Below, piece after piece: positions 21,786-35,340 of a stretch of DNA of 64,000 nucleotides. A model generated the notes under the pieces. That model was not told where the DNA came from, searched no databases, and saw nothing but the letters and a program-made list of their open reading frames with translations. Source of the stretch: Parietaria judaica (lineage: Eukaryota > Streptophyta > Magnoliopsida > Rosales > Urticaceae); NCBI GenBank assembly GCA_954871525.1, contig OX940872.1, positions 28,057,746 to 28,121,745 on the forward strand. Reading direction: 5' to 3'. Position numbers and translations under genes: made by a program. Position 1 is the first letter of the stretch. Each line of letters starts with the position of its first letter.

Positions 21786-24125
21786 AATAGTACACGTTTT
21801 GAGCGAGTAACGTTGAAGACATGAGAATGAGGAAATAAACAATAAGGCGCAATTATATTTTTAGTTTTTCTTATTTAATTAATTAATATAGAAATATGTA
21901 AAATTGTCAAATCATAATTAAAGGTACTCGTGTTTTTGAAACTTAAAGGTATATTTATGGGAAAACAATGAATGTTTAGAGTAGAAAAATGTAAATTTTG
22001 AAATATTTATATAGAAGCAAACGATTTTATAAGCGTTGAAAGTTATAATTAGGCCTAAAAAATAAGCGAAGATTTTTACACAAATTATATAAAGTATTAG
22101 CATGGGTCATTACTAATTAGGAGCACCATTTATGGCGGCTTCTCATATCTTCTTCGTTAGTAGTTATCAAATTTCTCTAGAGAAACCTTTGAATGTTTCG
22201 TTCTAGATACTATTGGTAAATCTATATTTGACACACAACTTTTCCTTTTTAAACTAGTCCTCCTAAAATTACTAGTCAATGCTCAATTTATCTTGAATTA
22301 ATAATTGGTAGACGATTTTTTGTATAAAAATAAGAGTTTAGTTAAAATGCTAACATAATTACTGTCCTCAAGATAAGTGTCTATTTATGAAAAGATGCGG
22401 TCCAAAATTCGATGATAAAAATGCTGACATTGTATTTATTATAATGTATAAGAAATTGAGAGAATGAAAAATAGTTTCTCAATCTAAAACTTTGTCTACA
22501 TTATATATTTCTAAATGCTGGCGTCGATGCCGTTTCGCTCCTAACATGTTACATGTATGTGTTGCATGTTGACAAACATGCCAATAGAAAAGTCCTAGAA
22601 AAATGCCACATGCAGCAAATATCGCATAAATTTTATGGCCATGTTGCATGTCGATGGAAATATCGACGGAAAATTTGATTTTTTTTTTTACAAAATTCTA
22701 TTATTATTAATTTTAATAGGAAAATATTACATGAGTTCTAAGAATTTTAAGCTACGTCAAATAATAATATTAATCTTTTATATGTAGGGCATTCAAAATC
22801 AAACTTTGAATTATATACAATAAAGAGAGAAATAGAGAGGGTGTTTATTCTCAAATAGAAAAATCCCACATGAAGAGAGATAGAGAGAGCGTTTATTCTG
22901 AAATTAAAAAAATTCCACACGAAAAGATTAGAGAGATAATATGTTAAAAAGGATATTAAAAATAGCAAATGTGTTTGATAGGAATAAGCATCTTTGTGGG
23001 ATTTCGCCCAATTTTCGTCTTTTTGAATCTAAACGATACGGTGATGCTCTCTTGCATACCGAACGATGTGCCCTGAAATAAAGAAAAACGACATAGAATT
23101 ATCTTTGGGATTTTGTTTCGACGATTTTGAAATAGCGGCACGCGGCGAAATATAACACTATGGTCTAAACCACAGTGTCATTTTACAATTTGCGCAGATC
23201 TTAGCAATAGTCACAAAATTCACAATTCGGAGGTTAATATTTTAGGAAAATATGTGGATAAGATATTCTAACTTTCAAGTTAGAAAAAAATCATGACATC
23301 AGTACGGGCAATGCAATGCATAATATATATCATAGATACTTGTTAAAATAGAGACTTAAACATCTTGTGATAAAAATAAAATAAAATAAAAATAGTGGTC
23401 AATAAGGACTTAAGAATCATTTTCTTTTATTTGAGTTTATAAAGACGCAAAAGAAGGCCTGAACTGATATTACAAATTGACCCGAAAAAGTTGATAAAAG
23501 ATTATGTATTTGATTTGGTAATTATTTTATGTTATGGAGTTAACCGTTATATATTTTCCACCAATATATGGTTTATTCAATAAATAAAATAAATTCAAGA
23601 GATAGAAGAATCCTTGAATTTATTTCCTATATTTATTGTACAAGAAATATAATTAGTAATTCGATAAAAAGAGACCTAAATTAAAGTGAAAAATACCTAT
23701 ATTTTTTTATGTTTGATTCCTTCTCTTTTTTGACATAGTAAATCTTATTTTCTTTAAAAAAAAAATTCCTCGATTATCTTTCTTCTCTGTAAAATAATTT
23801 CTTTCTAGTTAAAAAATAAAATGAAAATAGCTAACTCTTCGATTTCGGATAAGTTTGACCGATCAAACTCAATCCTATTACTTTTAATTTCAAAAAACAA
23901 AAATAAAAAGCTAATATTATCTAACATTGACCTTATCATATCGATAAAGCTATTTTTGCTATAAACTCGTTACTAACGTACCCAAAATATGGACGACCAA
24001 ACGTTGAGAGTCTATAAATTTGGACTTTGGAAATTGGATTCCATAAGAGAAGAAAGGTCGAGCCAAACGACCACGGATGTAACTTGAAGAGAAACTCATC
24101 TTTCTTTTCTCTTTATCTCCGGTGA
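21786..24125. other. Intergenic, very AT-rich
   Basis: Mostly AT-rich DNA with short repeats, for example two GAGAGAGCGTTTATTCT-like copies at about 22830-22895. I see no gene, RNA gene or bounded element. The last few hundred bases are the promoter side of the hexose transporter. Confidence 0.6.
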
Positions 24126-24143
24126 ATATATATATCTATATAG
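24126..24143 (+). promoter_or_regulatory. Likely TATA region of the sugar transporter gene
   Basis: A TATATATATCTATATAG stretch lies about 80-95 bp upstream of the transporter ATG, at a sensible distance for a TATA box with a short leader. AT-rich surroundings reduce certainty. Confidence 0.45.
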
Positions 24144-24222
24144 CATAATCTTAGATATATACATATATATATTCGCTGAAGAATACCCACCTTTTATTAA
24201 GTCCTTTTCATCGAAAAGAAAG

Positions 24223-26846
24223 ATGGCCGGAGGTGCATTTGTTGCTCAAGGTGGCGCCAACTATGGAGGCGGTATCACCGCCTTCGTCATCGTCACCTGC
24301 ATTGTTGCCGCCATGGGTGGTCTCATCTTCGGTTACGACATCGGAATTTCAGGTCAGCTCGAAACATGATTTTAGAAACCAAAAACTTCTACTATGTACC
24401 TTATAACTTGTTGATATTAGATGTGAAACCGGGACCAGTATTTGGCATGAAGTCTATTGGTCCCAAGCAGGTTCCCGGTATTCGGGACTTGAAAATAATG
24501 TTTGAGTTTTGATGTTGTTTTATTTGGAAATGTTGTAGGAGGGGTGACCTCGATGGAGCAGTTCTTGGTGAAGTTCTTCCCCGCGGTTTACAAGAAAATG
24601 AAGGACGACTCTGGCGAGGAGAATGCGTACTGCAAGTTCAACAGCCACATGTTGACTCTCTTCACCTCGTCGCTCTACCTCGCGGCCCTCATCGCCTCTT
24701 TCTTCGCCTCCACCATCACCCGGAAGTTCGGAAGGAAGCCGACCATGTTCTTGGGAGGATTGGTGTTCCTCATCGGTTCCATTCTCAATGGTGTTGCCGA
24801 GGGCATTTTGCTCCTCATCATCGGCCGTTTGTTGCTCGGTGTTGGTGTCGGTTTCGCCAATCAGGTATGGATATATTGTTAGTCTATAATGTGATTATAT
24901 TTATATTAAGAATCACTCAAAAGCATAAGTGTAAGTAAATGTATTGAAACGTTAAGAATTGCCATTAGGGTTTGTTCATTTTTGGTCTAACGAGTCTTTG
25001 TTTTGTAAACCTATATATATAGCTATATTATTATTATTATTATTATTATTATATAACAGTGTTCTAAAAACCGAGGGTATGCCGTAGAATATGTGGAAAA
25101 ACAAACATGTCGGCACCTTTCATTGAATGTCGTTTTCATTTTCCTAGTTACCGTGGAATACTTGCATCAGTTACACAAGTTTTTATTTTCTTATTTAGCC
25201 TATAAAACTTGAAATGTCTCCAAAATTTTCAAGTCTTTATTTTTATGTTTATTTTTTTATAATTACAATCATGACACTTATACTTTTTGTTTTTTAATAT
25301 GAAATTACTCCTATATTTATTTCAAAATATTTCATTTAAAGCCCTTATTTTATGTAAAACTGAATAAATATCATTTTTATATAAAAAGTTAAGGTTAACC
25401 TTACGAGAAACTCCTCGTTAAACTTGCTAAATCGAACCATCTGTTTACCTTCTAATCTTCTATAAGGTTTTTAAAACCTTGATAAATGATAATATACCTA
25501 CATATAATTCCAATAACTATTCCAAGTGGGTTTATAAGTATCCAAACGAGTTGTGATCATAATACTCTTGTCCTTGATCTTATATATGACAGGCCGTACC
25601 AGTTTATCTCTCGGAGATGGCTCCGGCAAAGATCAGAGGAGCGCTCAACATGGGATTTCAGATGGCAATCACCATCGGTATCATGATGGCGAACCTCGTC
25701 AACTACGGCACAGCTAAGATCACCGGCGGCTACGGCTGGAGAGTTTCGCTTGCCCTCGCGGGAGTTCCCGCCATCATGATGACTGTCGGCGCCATCTTCC
25801 TGCCTGACACTCCCAACTCCATCCTTGAGAGAGGCAACCAGGAGAAGGCCAAGAAGATGCTTCAGAAGATCCGAGGCACTGAGAACGTCGACGACGAGTT
25901 CACCGACCTTTTGGCCGCTTGCGACGCTGCGCAGAAGGTGGAGCACCCGTGGACTAACATCCTTCAGCCCAAGTACAGGCCTCAACTTGTCATCTGCTCT
26001 GTCATCCCATTCTTCCAGCAGTTCACCGGCATCAACGTCATCATGTTTTACGCGCCAGTTCTCTTCATCACTCTCGGCTTCGGAGACGAGGCTTCGCTCA
26101 TGTCCGCCGTTATCACCGGAGTCGTCAACGTGGTCGCCACCTTGGTCTCCATCTTCACAGTCGACAAGTTCGGTAGGAGGATTCTGTTCCTCGAAGGTGG
26201 TATTCAGATGATCATTTGCCAGGTAATCTCTAAACATTTTTTTTTTTTTTAAATTAACTTGTATCTCAAAACCCGAATTTTACCGCCTCAAAGTTGGTTA
26301 ATATCGGTTACCGGTCTAACCACAAAGCCAAGTTTGTGCATGAATAAGCTCACGATGGTTGATGTGTGAGTGAAACAGATTGGCGTGGGAGTGATGATCG
26401 GACTGAAGTTCGGCCTCAACGGAGTTGGAACCCTTACCAGCCACGAGGCCAACCTCGTACTGTTCTTGATATGCGGATACGTGGCGGCATTCGCGTGGTC
26501 ATGGGGCCCACTCGGGTGGTTGGTGCCCAGTGAGATCTGCCCCTTGGAGATTCGGTCGGCCGGACAGGCCATCAACGTGTCAGTGAACATGTTCTTCACC
26601 TTCATCATCGCCCAGGGTTTCCTCGCCATGCTCTGCCACATGAAGTTCGGGCTCTTCTTCTTCTTCGCCGGCTTCGTCACGCTCATGACCATCTTCGTCG
26701 CCTTCTTCATCCCGGAGACGAAAGGAGTCCCGATCGAGGAGATGAACAGAGTGTGGAAGGCACACTGGTTCTGGAGCAAGTACATTCCCGACGATGCCAT
26801 CATCGGAGGCAACAACAACAGCAACTCCACCGCGTACCGCGTGTAG
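24223..26846 (+). CDS. STP: STP-type hexose/H+ symporter, 517 aa, four exons
   Basis: Exons 24223-24352, 24539-24864, 25593-26222 and 26379-26846, GT-AG, phases consistent. This is a major facilitator superfamily sugar porter of the plant STP group, which imports monosaccharides with protons across the plasma membrane. Visible signatures: the N-terminal [18 protein letters not shown] motif, the loop cysteine in [15 protein letters not shown] and [14 protein letters not shown] in the first half, [30 protein letters not shown] in TM7, [26 protein letters not shown] and [11 protein letters not shown]. These predict twelve membrane helices, with cytoplasmic ends. Length matches STP proteins (about 515-520 aa). 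Intron 2 is 728 bp and AT-rich. Which STP member it is cannot be told by eye. Confidence 0.95.
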
Positions 26847-29240
26847 AGGATCGGCTTATTCTGAGGGATGACCGATTTCTTTTCTTGTAAGATCTCAACG
26901 AAGGAAGGAAAAAAAGAAAATGTTTTTAATGTTTTTGTTGAATTGAAGTGAATAATCGATAGAGATTGGCGGTAGCAAAGGGTTGACACTTGACATTGAT
27001 CTCTCGTGGCCGTGGGTATTTTATATAAATTATTATTCTATAATGAAATGCTCTCTCTCTATATACTACATTACTGGGTCAAGATTTAATATTTTGACAG
27101 TTAGGTAATTAGTAATTTCTTGAAAACTGGTAGCCACTGCAGAACGACAAAAGTTTTAAATACCATTACCGACGCCTCGTCGAAAAAGAGCCTCCGAATC
27201 GGCTGCGGGATCCACTAGCCTACATATTTTCTTTGTTTCGTTTTATGTCATAAGAAACACTTATCGTCGGTTTTTCAATTAGAAAAAACGCATAAAAGAA
27301 AACACTTAGAGAAAAAATTATATTCTGATTTCAACCAACCTAAACTTAGGATTCTGATTCCACCGTAGTGACTTGAATTTCTTTCGACTTTATATATATA
27401 TACACATATATATTTATTTAAATATTAGTTTATTAAATACAAAATAATATTTGACTAACCGTAAAAATTGGTTGACGTTTTCACGTTGATCTCTCGTTGG
27501 TATTATAATAATTGAATCATTATTTTATAATGATCAAGTACTTCACTAGTTGTTAACACAAAAAAAAGTACTTTACTAGTTTACTTTATAGTGTGTTTAT
27601 TGTGTCCATGAAGGACGGATTTATATTGAATAAAGTCATAAACCATTTATTGAAACTGGCCAATTAATTAACTAATACCTAAATATATGGTATAATCAAA
27701 GTCCACACAAATAAAATTGGATTCAACCAATAATTGTAGACTAAGGGTGGAGTTACATAGAGACGGGTGTATGCTCGGGCACCACCTGAAAAACGACGGG
27801 GAGAAAAAATAAAAATAGAAAAAATTAGATATTGGTATAAAATATTAAGTCAATCGAGTAATAGAATGAGCATAAAATAGCGCTGGTTGTTGCCTTGATT
27901 TCGGTCTTCTTTTTAGAAAGATTCAAGATCGACGCCCAACACCAACCAAACCAACCAAGCATGTACTTTTAATAGACACTACAATGTTATTATGTGATTG
28001 TTTTTATTTATATATATATATATATATAAACTTGATTATATTTTTTATTAGTATCTTCGGCGCTTCCATTTAAAATGTATCCTACTTTATTTTTTGAAAC
28101 TCTATAATATATCATACTTCATTTTAAAAAAAATGTATCATACTTCAAAAATTAAGATATTTTGTTCGCTTATTGTTGTTATATTCGCGGCTATATAAAG
28201 AGTGTGTTCAGATTAAATAATTAAAATGAATACTCTTTATATCAAACATGGTTGAGATGAAATACTATGCTACTTTTTTAGTATTAATCTTTTTGTTCTA
28301 TTTATTTTGTAATTTAATATGATTTGTATTTATAAGCTCCACACAACGCCACGATTTTCTTGACACAAGTAAAAATATAAATAAAAATTTGATGGAATCA
28401 CAATATACATTACCTTCCAGCGATTCTCTCCCCAAAAATCTAAGTCCAAAATCCAACAAAAGAAGAATTCATAATCTGAAAACTATATAATATTTACTAG
28501 GATATATATGAGCGTCAAACAATAGAACAACTCATGCAACAAGAAATTATATATGAGAAAATTCATCCACCTCGTTTAATTAAGAACTTGTATTTAATTA
28601 AGAACCCATATTAGCATAAACGATAATTCATCCACCTCGTTTAACTACTCACTTAACGCCCCGACCCGACGAAAACACAATCCGGTTAAAGAAAGCAAGG
28701 AGTGAGCTCGGTGCCACCGGCTTGCCACCTACCGGTCGCTTCTCATATCATCAACACCTTCCTCGACCGGAATTAATAATCGTGAATCACTAATTGACTA
28801 ACCCCCTCGACACTTCTCATATAAACTTCTATTTTGGAGTTTTCGATCATAATAACTAGGGTTATTAGCTCAAAAATACTCAATTTGTTTGGGGAAAAAA
28901 AAAGATGGCCGAGTCAATTTGAAAAGCTAGTGAGAAAAATATCTTAGTTCATTTTTGTACTGATTAGTAGACCTCATTTATTATTTTGTTAATTTTTTTT
29001 TCATTATTGTTTTTTCTATCAGTGGCAATGTTAACAACATATATAAAATAAACAAACTCAAACAATTAAATTTAAGAGCATCAAATTAGTATTTAGATGT
29101 AAACACAAATTCGTAGAACATCAACACACAAATTCTTTTTTTTTCCTTCTCATTTTCTCTCTCAAATTCTCAGTTCATATCTTGGATAACATCGCGATTT
29201 GTGTTATTGTAAAAAAAAGTGAACGAGAGTTCTACTAATC

Positions 29241-29277
<37 letters not shown>

Positions 29278-29720
29278 AAATGCTTTTGTCACAATTTATT
29301 TTGATCTTATACCGCTTTATTTTCAAACAATTTAATACTTTAACCTATAATAGCCCTAGTAACTAATATTAACATAGAGAGTGCAACATTGAAGGGTTTC
29401 AAAAGTCAAAACCATGACCTACTTGTCCGTAAGTTTCATCAATTCCTTAATGGGAGATTGACTAATTACTTCAAATAGTATATGTTTTCCAATCTATATA
29501 TATAACACAAACCCAGAAGAAGACTTAAGAAAGGCAATCAAAATGGACAACCTCTGACATTTGCCAAAAACAGCAACAAAACCCTCACACATTCCACAAA
29601 ACGACACTAATATTTTTGCGTGTCATCCCCAGAATCCCGACACGTGTCCCTGCACACCTCTCAAACCGCCTCTTCTCCTCACACATCATCCCAACTTGCT
29701 CAGACGCTGGCAAGCTTCCT
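26847..29720. other. Intergenic, AT-rich
   Basis: The 3' region of the sugar transporter gene is followed by nearly 3 kb of AT-rich DNA. TA runs occur near 27390-27420 and 28010-28030, and a 31-A run at 29244-29274. I see no gene. A GC-richer patch at about 28660-28760 has no recognisable feature. Confidence 0.6.
29244..29274. repeat. Poly(A) run, 31 bp
   Basis: An uninterrupted run of about 31 A residues. It could mark the tail of a degraded retroposon, but no retroposon body is recognisable upstream, so it is listed as a simple repeat. Confidence 0.85.
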
Positions 29721-29833
29721 ATATATATATATAGAAACACACATACACACACTCCCTTACGTTATATAACATCAACATTCAACAAGAACAGCAAGCGAAC
29801 AACAAACGAGCGAAACACACTTAACAATTGTAT

Positions 29834-32128
29834 ATGTCGGCGACGGAGCTGAGTCTTGTGGCGTACGGCAGCCGGGTGGGGCGGTCGTCGGCGCCGTCGC
29901 TTCTGAACTCGATGTTCATGTCGACGGTGAACGCGGCGGCGAAGACGCTGGTGTCGGTGGCGGCGAAGGAGCGCGGGGGCGGGGCGATCGTGAGGAGCGG
30001 CGCCAAGTGGCGGCCCCGCGACCACCTGCGGTTCATGATGATGATGATGACGTGGATGACGCTGTGGGTGCTCAGGACGCTGATGGATCACATTCCTTCC
30101 TGCTCCTCCCTGGCGCCGCTGGGCCTCCTCCGCTCGCTGTCGCGCTTCGGCGGGCTGATCGAGCTGCCGGGGTCGAGGCCGTCGGGGTCGGCGGCGCTGG
30201 CGTCGGCTTCGTCGCTGCAGATGATTCTGGACGAGGGCGTCGAGGCGGTGCCTACGCAGGCTCTCGGTAGAGCGCTCTCTCACGTAAGTTCATTCACGCT
30301 CTTAACTAAGCTTCTCTCTTCATTTCATTTAGAATTATGTTCGTGTTCTTCAATTGCAATAAGCTTTATATCATTATATTGGAGGTTTGATCTCATGTTT
30401 TAAAAATAGGTATTTAACGTCATCTACTTGATTTTAAAGCCCTACTCTTCTTTTCTTGTAAACAGTCAAAAGTTTTTCTTTAGGGTTAATAGTATTAAGG
30501 ATTTTTTTTTTGAAATAAATGTAAGGATTTAATGATATACATATAAGCATGCACTCAATAATTCAGTATTCAATCTTTTTATTTATCATTAAATCTTGAA
30601 CTTATTAAAAAAAAAAAATAGTAGCACGGCGTTTTAAAATTCAATTAATTGATCAATGAGAAAAATAGACGAAATTCTAAAATAATAAAAATTGGAAATT
30701 TTGATGTGAAAAATTAGATTTATGTCACTAAAAAATGAATTATTGATTGAAAATATATGTCGCTATTACCCTCCTAATGGCAAATATTAAAGACGTGCAT
30801 GAATAACTGATTTCGTAATCTCGAGCGAAGTCCTAACTAACTAACTAATTACACGTCTTAGGTTCAAAAATATTGGCAATTAATTCGAAATGCATTCGAT
30901 TAGATTAATGTTGGACAAAACTGTACGAGGAAGGATAAGATGATTACTATCTGTATCCACGTAGAAACCGACTTTCCCGTTAGACAGACAAGTGTTCCTC
31001 ACTAACACCCGCCTCAACGATTTCCTCTCCCGCCATGCAACTCAACACGTGTGCACTCTATCTCACACGTGTGCAGATCCTGGCGCTGCTCAACGACATT
31101 CCCGCGACCTCCCGGAAGTACCAGTTCTCCATGGCCATGGCCGAGCGCATCATGGACGGCAACGCCTGTTCGGGCAGCGACGAGATGCTCGAGGTCAACC
31201 GCATTGCGCTCTCGTCCGCGTTCGACCGCACTTCGAGCCTCTTCCAACGCTCCCTTGAGAAGCGCCGGCACGGGAAAGAGTACGGCAGAGGGGGGTATGC
31301 CTGGGCCGTTCGTGCCGTCCGGGCACTGCCGCTGGGTTCGTACGTGGCGCCGTACATGAAGGGACTGGGGGCTTGTGTGGGGGCTGTGCGGTCTCTGATC
31401 GACACGTGCCGGTCGCCTGGAAAGATGCGGCGGCTGGCACTGGCGGCGGCTGCAGGGGTGGGGGAGGGCGGGTGGTGCGGTGGACGGGTAGCGTGGGATG
31501 AGGAGGAAGGCTGCGAGATCATGACGGAAAAATTGGCGGAGGAGCTGCTGTGGATCACCGGCAAGCTTAGGGTTTACGGAGCCGTGGACGAAGCGCTCGA
31601 GCAGTGGAGCTACGCCTCCGGGTTGGCTTCGGTTTCGATGAACACTGACCCGAGGCTCCAAGGTCTCATTGTCAAGATCTCAGGTACATTTACATTTTTC
31701 TTAATTAACATATTATAAAGTAACCTATTTTGTTAGACATTGATGACAATATGATCAAAGATATCATGTAGCTAAGTACTGATATAACTTACAATATATA
31801 TACACGTGCAGCCATGTTATTCAGCGATTTGAACCGGGAAGAAGTGATGGTAGATCGGGACGTGAAGTTCAGGCTGCTCGTTCTGTGGCTGCCATTGTTC
31901 TGCCACGCGGGCAACGGCTTAGCGTACCCCGTGTTGACCTACTATGAGAAGGCCGAAGTGGAGAGGGCCATCGACGAGGCCATATGGAGCCTCCCTCCGG
32001 TGGACCAAGAAGTCATCCTCACCACTTGGATGCAAGACTACGCCGTCTCGGCCTCGGATTGGCCGAATCTTCAAGGACCCTACGATCGGTGGTGCCAATC
32101 GACGCGCAGTCTCGTTGCCGAGTATTGA
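29834..32128 (+). CDS. Uncharacterised plant protein, 457 aa, three exons
   Basis: Exons 29834-30283, 31077-31683 and 31812-32128, GT-AG, phases consistent. I do not recognise a named domain. The N-terminus (ELSLVAYGSRVGRSSAPSLL) is followed by a helix with KWRPRDHLRFMMMMMTWMTL (residues about 58-77), whose hydrophobic run could be a membrane segment or a buried helix. The middle part is helical and alanine-rich. The third exon has a hydrophobic LLVLWLPLFCHAGN stretch and a conserved-looking end, AIDEAIWSLPPVDQEVILTT then WMQDYA.SASDWPNLQ.PYDRWC. The strong codon bias and clean splice sites argue for a real gene. A TATA-like run at about 29719-29733 lies 100 bp upstream. No catalytic motif is seen, so no function is proposed. 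Confidence 0.82.
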
Positions 32129-33246
32129 GGCGTGCCACGACTAAGCGGTAGTGTAAGAATACGGATACTTGATTATTATAATCATATATTATAGGTGCAA
32201 TAAGCAATTCCATGCTGTTGTTTGAGTTGTGTAAAGCTGTTTGTAACTGTTGCGTATTGTGATTTGTGAACGAGGTGTTTGATACATCAAGGGTATTTCC
32301 GAGATCTGTAAATTGCTTGTTGCGTATTTCTTTATTACTCCATTATATCTTTATACTCTTTATCGTGTACTTCGAGCTATTTTGTAACTGATGAGTGATT
32401 CATTTATGCATTAGCGGAAGTGTTAAATTTAACGTCGTGTTTACGTCAAAAGTATGACGTTAATGACTTTTGTGGTAAACTAGACAAATTTATTACCTTG
32501 TAGAAACGTTCAATCGCGCGCATTATATACATCTGAGTTTTATGAATTGGATGGATATTTGAACGTCTAAGTTTATGTTTAACACGGTAGTGGGTGTGGG
32601 ATTCTCAGCTTGTGCTCTCTACTTGGTCGGGGCTCCCGGAAGCGTAGGAGGTGCCGTGTGACCGCTCGCTTTACGTGCCGGTGGGGCTTCTAGTGGCGGG
32701 TCTTCTTTGGGCGCTCGCCGCCGTCGCCAAAAAATGAAATGAGGCTTGATCTCCGCCTTGGGACCGGGCTTTGGCCATTTATTACGGCTGTTTTCTCTTG
32801 GTTAGGGTCACCGGAGGATCCCACTAGGCCACTACTAGAAAGAAAATACACAATCTTTATAAAGTCATCATACTTAGTAACTTACTCACACTCACACGTA
32901 TACAAAGACAGTATTATAGTGATAAAATTTATATATTCTAATTCTTGCATAAATCAAATAAACTAGCACAGCGGACGATTTGTTTTTTTTCCTTCTAATT
33001 AGCGTCGTTTATATACAACTACGGGCAATGTATGAATAGGAAACAATAAAAAATAAAGATAAAACTTATGAATTCTTTTGTCTTGTTTGATACCCTATAC
33101 ACTATATATATACACTAAAAAAAAGAGTAACACCCTTAAATCCTAACAAATAGAAACTTCTGCTATTTTCCTTTGTTAAGATTTAAATTTAATGCAAAAA
33201 CTAAATAAGGGACTTAAAAATAATTATTATAACCTAAAAAGAATAC
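32129..33246. other. Intergenic
   Basis: The 3' flank of the preceding gene is followed by a GC-richer patch at about 32600-32830 without recognisable coding content, then AT-rich DNA. No gene is seen. Confidence 0.55.
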
Positions 33247-33600
33247 CTAGCGAATAGCTAGGCACTCCGCGGACAAAGCCGAGTCCACGTAGTCAAACAA
33301 CGAGGCAGCCACTCCAAGCACCGATCCCCGCGCGTCCCTGACAGCAATTTGTGGCCTCCATCCTCGGCACCAGACCAAGTCTCCGGTCTCTTGACCCGAG
33401 CTCCCAACTCCTTCCCCGTCGCTTTGACGCACCCCTTGTGGCTAGAAAACCAGTCCGCTACCTCGTTAACCCACAACTCCGGCATTTTGGCTCGGTTTTC
33501 GAACATCCGTTGGTTGCGGTCGGACCAAGAGTCCAAGGGATGCCGCAAAAGAGGTCAAGATCCGATTCCGCGAGTGTCTCAAAGGCCCGGAGGCACAATT
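33247..33600 (-). pseudogene. LINE-type RNase H remnant, frameshifted
   Basis: On the minus strand one frame reads PLDSWSDRNQRMFENRAKMP, like the W..RN.R.FE segment between the reverse transcriptase and RNase H domains of plant LINEs. A second frame then reads AVRDARGSVLGVAAS...SALSAECLAIR, the RNase H core with VRD..G and the SA..AE..A helix. The change of frame and the lack of upstream reverse transcriptase show a broken fragment. It ends just upstream of the EAPP gene, in opposite orientation. Confidence 0.7.
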
Positions 33601-33715
33601 CCCGAAATGGGACCTCTCCCGTCTTTTAGCGAATTCTTTCTGTAAATACTAGACCTTTCTCAATAAATAGCAAGACACTAAAGTGGCTGTCTTGTATTCA
33701 AGAGCAAAGGCAGCA

Positions 33716-35340
33716 ATGGAAGACGATCAAACGTGCAACTCTCCAACAAAAACTGGTAAGCTTTTCCCGTGAACTCGATTCGATTCGGTTCGATTTGATT
33801 AGGGTTCTTCTTGTGTTGTGTTGTCAGTCTCTGACGACGAAGAGATAGACTACTCGGTGAAGCCCGAGTTCTACGGCGCTGAGCTCGACGACAAAGATGA
33901 GGTCTGGGCTCAGAGCAAGAGGAAAGGCCGTGCTTCCGACGCCGTGCTCAGCTGCCCAGCTTGCTTCACCACTCTCTCCATCGACTGCCAAAGGTACATT
34001 ACATTGAGAAGAATGTCTTGTGAGCTTGTTCTCAATGCTAAGTGGCACAATCTCCATCTAGATTGCTCTAGTATCAATCAATTACGCCGATGAACTCGAC
34101 AAATAATACGGCCAGCCAACGGGAGTTCACCTAGACGATGAATTCCCCCTCTCCTTTATTGAAATAAATTCAGCAAAACAATAGAATGCGAACCGAATCT
34201 CGTCGAGAGCGAGGTTCGAAGCTCTCCGCTATGCAAGAGGGAAAATCTATTCGAAATCAAGCATAAAAAACCCGCGACGGCTAGACTTAGGCGCCTAATA
34301 TTCATTACAAACTACCCAGTTATACCCTTAATAGCTAAAATTATATGTGTCTATCTGTAATCATTATCGCCCGGGAATAATCGGGTGTTTAGCTCTGTTG
34401 CAGACTCTGATGTTGAGATAGTAGTTTCATGGGTTATTATGTAATTTTAAACTGGTTGGATACTGAAAATCTTAGGTTCTACAGAGGTAAGAGTCCATTA
34501 CTTGTTATATTGCCTAAAATGACGGGATTTGGAATGTATTAAACGATGTGTAATGTAAATTTGTTAGTATGTATCATCGGGTTCCACCTTAAAAAGAATT
34601 GGCAATGAGGGGGAATAACCCATGATAAAACACGACTGAGTCGTTTTATCTTTTCTATGTGGAATATTTAACATGCCCTTAGTGGGCTGTAATAATACCA
34701 TGTTAAATATCTTGCGGTTTTACCTTAAAACTATTCGACAACGAGGAAAGTAGCTCATGACCTTCTTAAACACAGCCGAGTCCCTTTATCTTTTCGTCTA
34801 TATGGGATTCTGAACAACTGACTTCTTATATAAAGCACCATAGCTTAAGGGATTGAGATTTGTAAGTACTGTTCTTCAACTATCTGCCAATCAAGCCTGT
34901 TGAGCTTGAATAGTTGAGAAAAATGAGCTTCTGCTCCGCATTAGCTATCTTTATTTGAATGCCTCCGTATATGAAAGACGGATACAAATTTTTGGCTGCT
35001 AATTTCAGTTTTGGATCCTTCTTCTGCTAGTTTGGCTCTTTTATACTCATGTGGACCACAAAACTAAGTGCCATTTTCTTCTAGGCATGAGAAGTATGTG
35101 ACCCAGTACAGGGCAGTCTTTGTAGTTAATTGCAAGGTTGGCAGTGAAGGGTTGATTCAAGAAAGGAGTCCCGAACCGAAAGGCCGAAAACGACAGAGAG
35201 GATCCAATAAAAACGTAGCAAGTGCTGCTGCCAGTGAGACGTTGAAGCAGGTCTGCTGCCTAGAATGCTCGACGGAGGTTGGCGTCGTGGACGAAGACGA
35301 AGTCTATCATTTCTTCAATGTTCTTCCAAGTGAGTCATGA
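33716..35340 (+). CDS. EAPP: E2F-associated phosphoprotein (EAPP) homologue, 153 aa
   Basis: Exons 33716-33755, 33828-33993 and 35085-35340, GT-AG, phases consistent; intron 2 is 1091 bp. The acidic N-terminus with DYSVKPEFYGAELDDKDE is followed by SDAVLSCPACFTTLSIDCQR and HEKYVTQYRAVFVVNCKV, the EAPP signature, and then a C-terminal CCLECSTEVG pair. The two CxxC pairs (C56/C59 and the pair in CCLEC) probably bind zinc. Mammalian EAPP binds E2F factors and influences the cell cycle; the role of the plant protein is little known. Length fits the short plant form. The stop lies soon after VYHFFNVLPSES. Confidence 0.92.

Noticed and set aside
25557..26237. Long open frame antisense to the sugar transporter
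   Set aside because: It mirrors the codon bias of the transporter exon, spans its splice site and has no family character.
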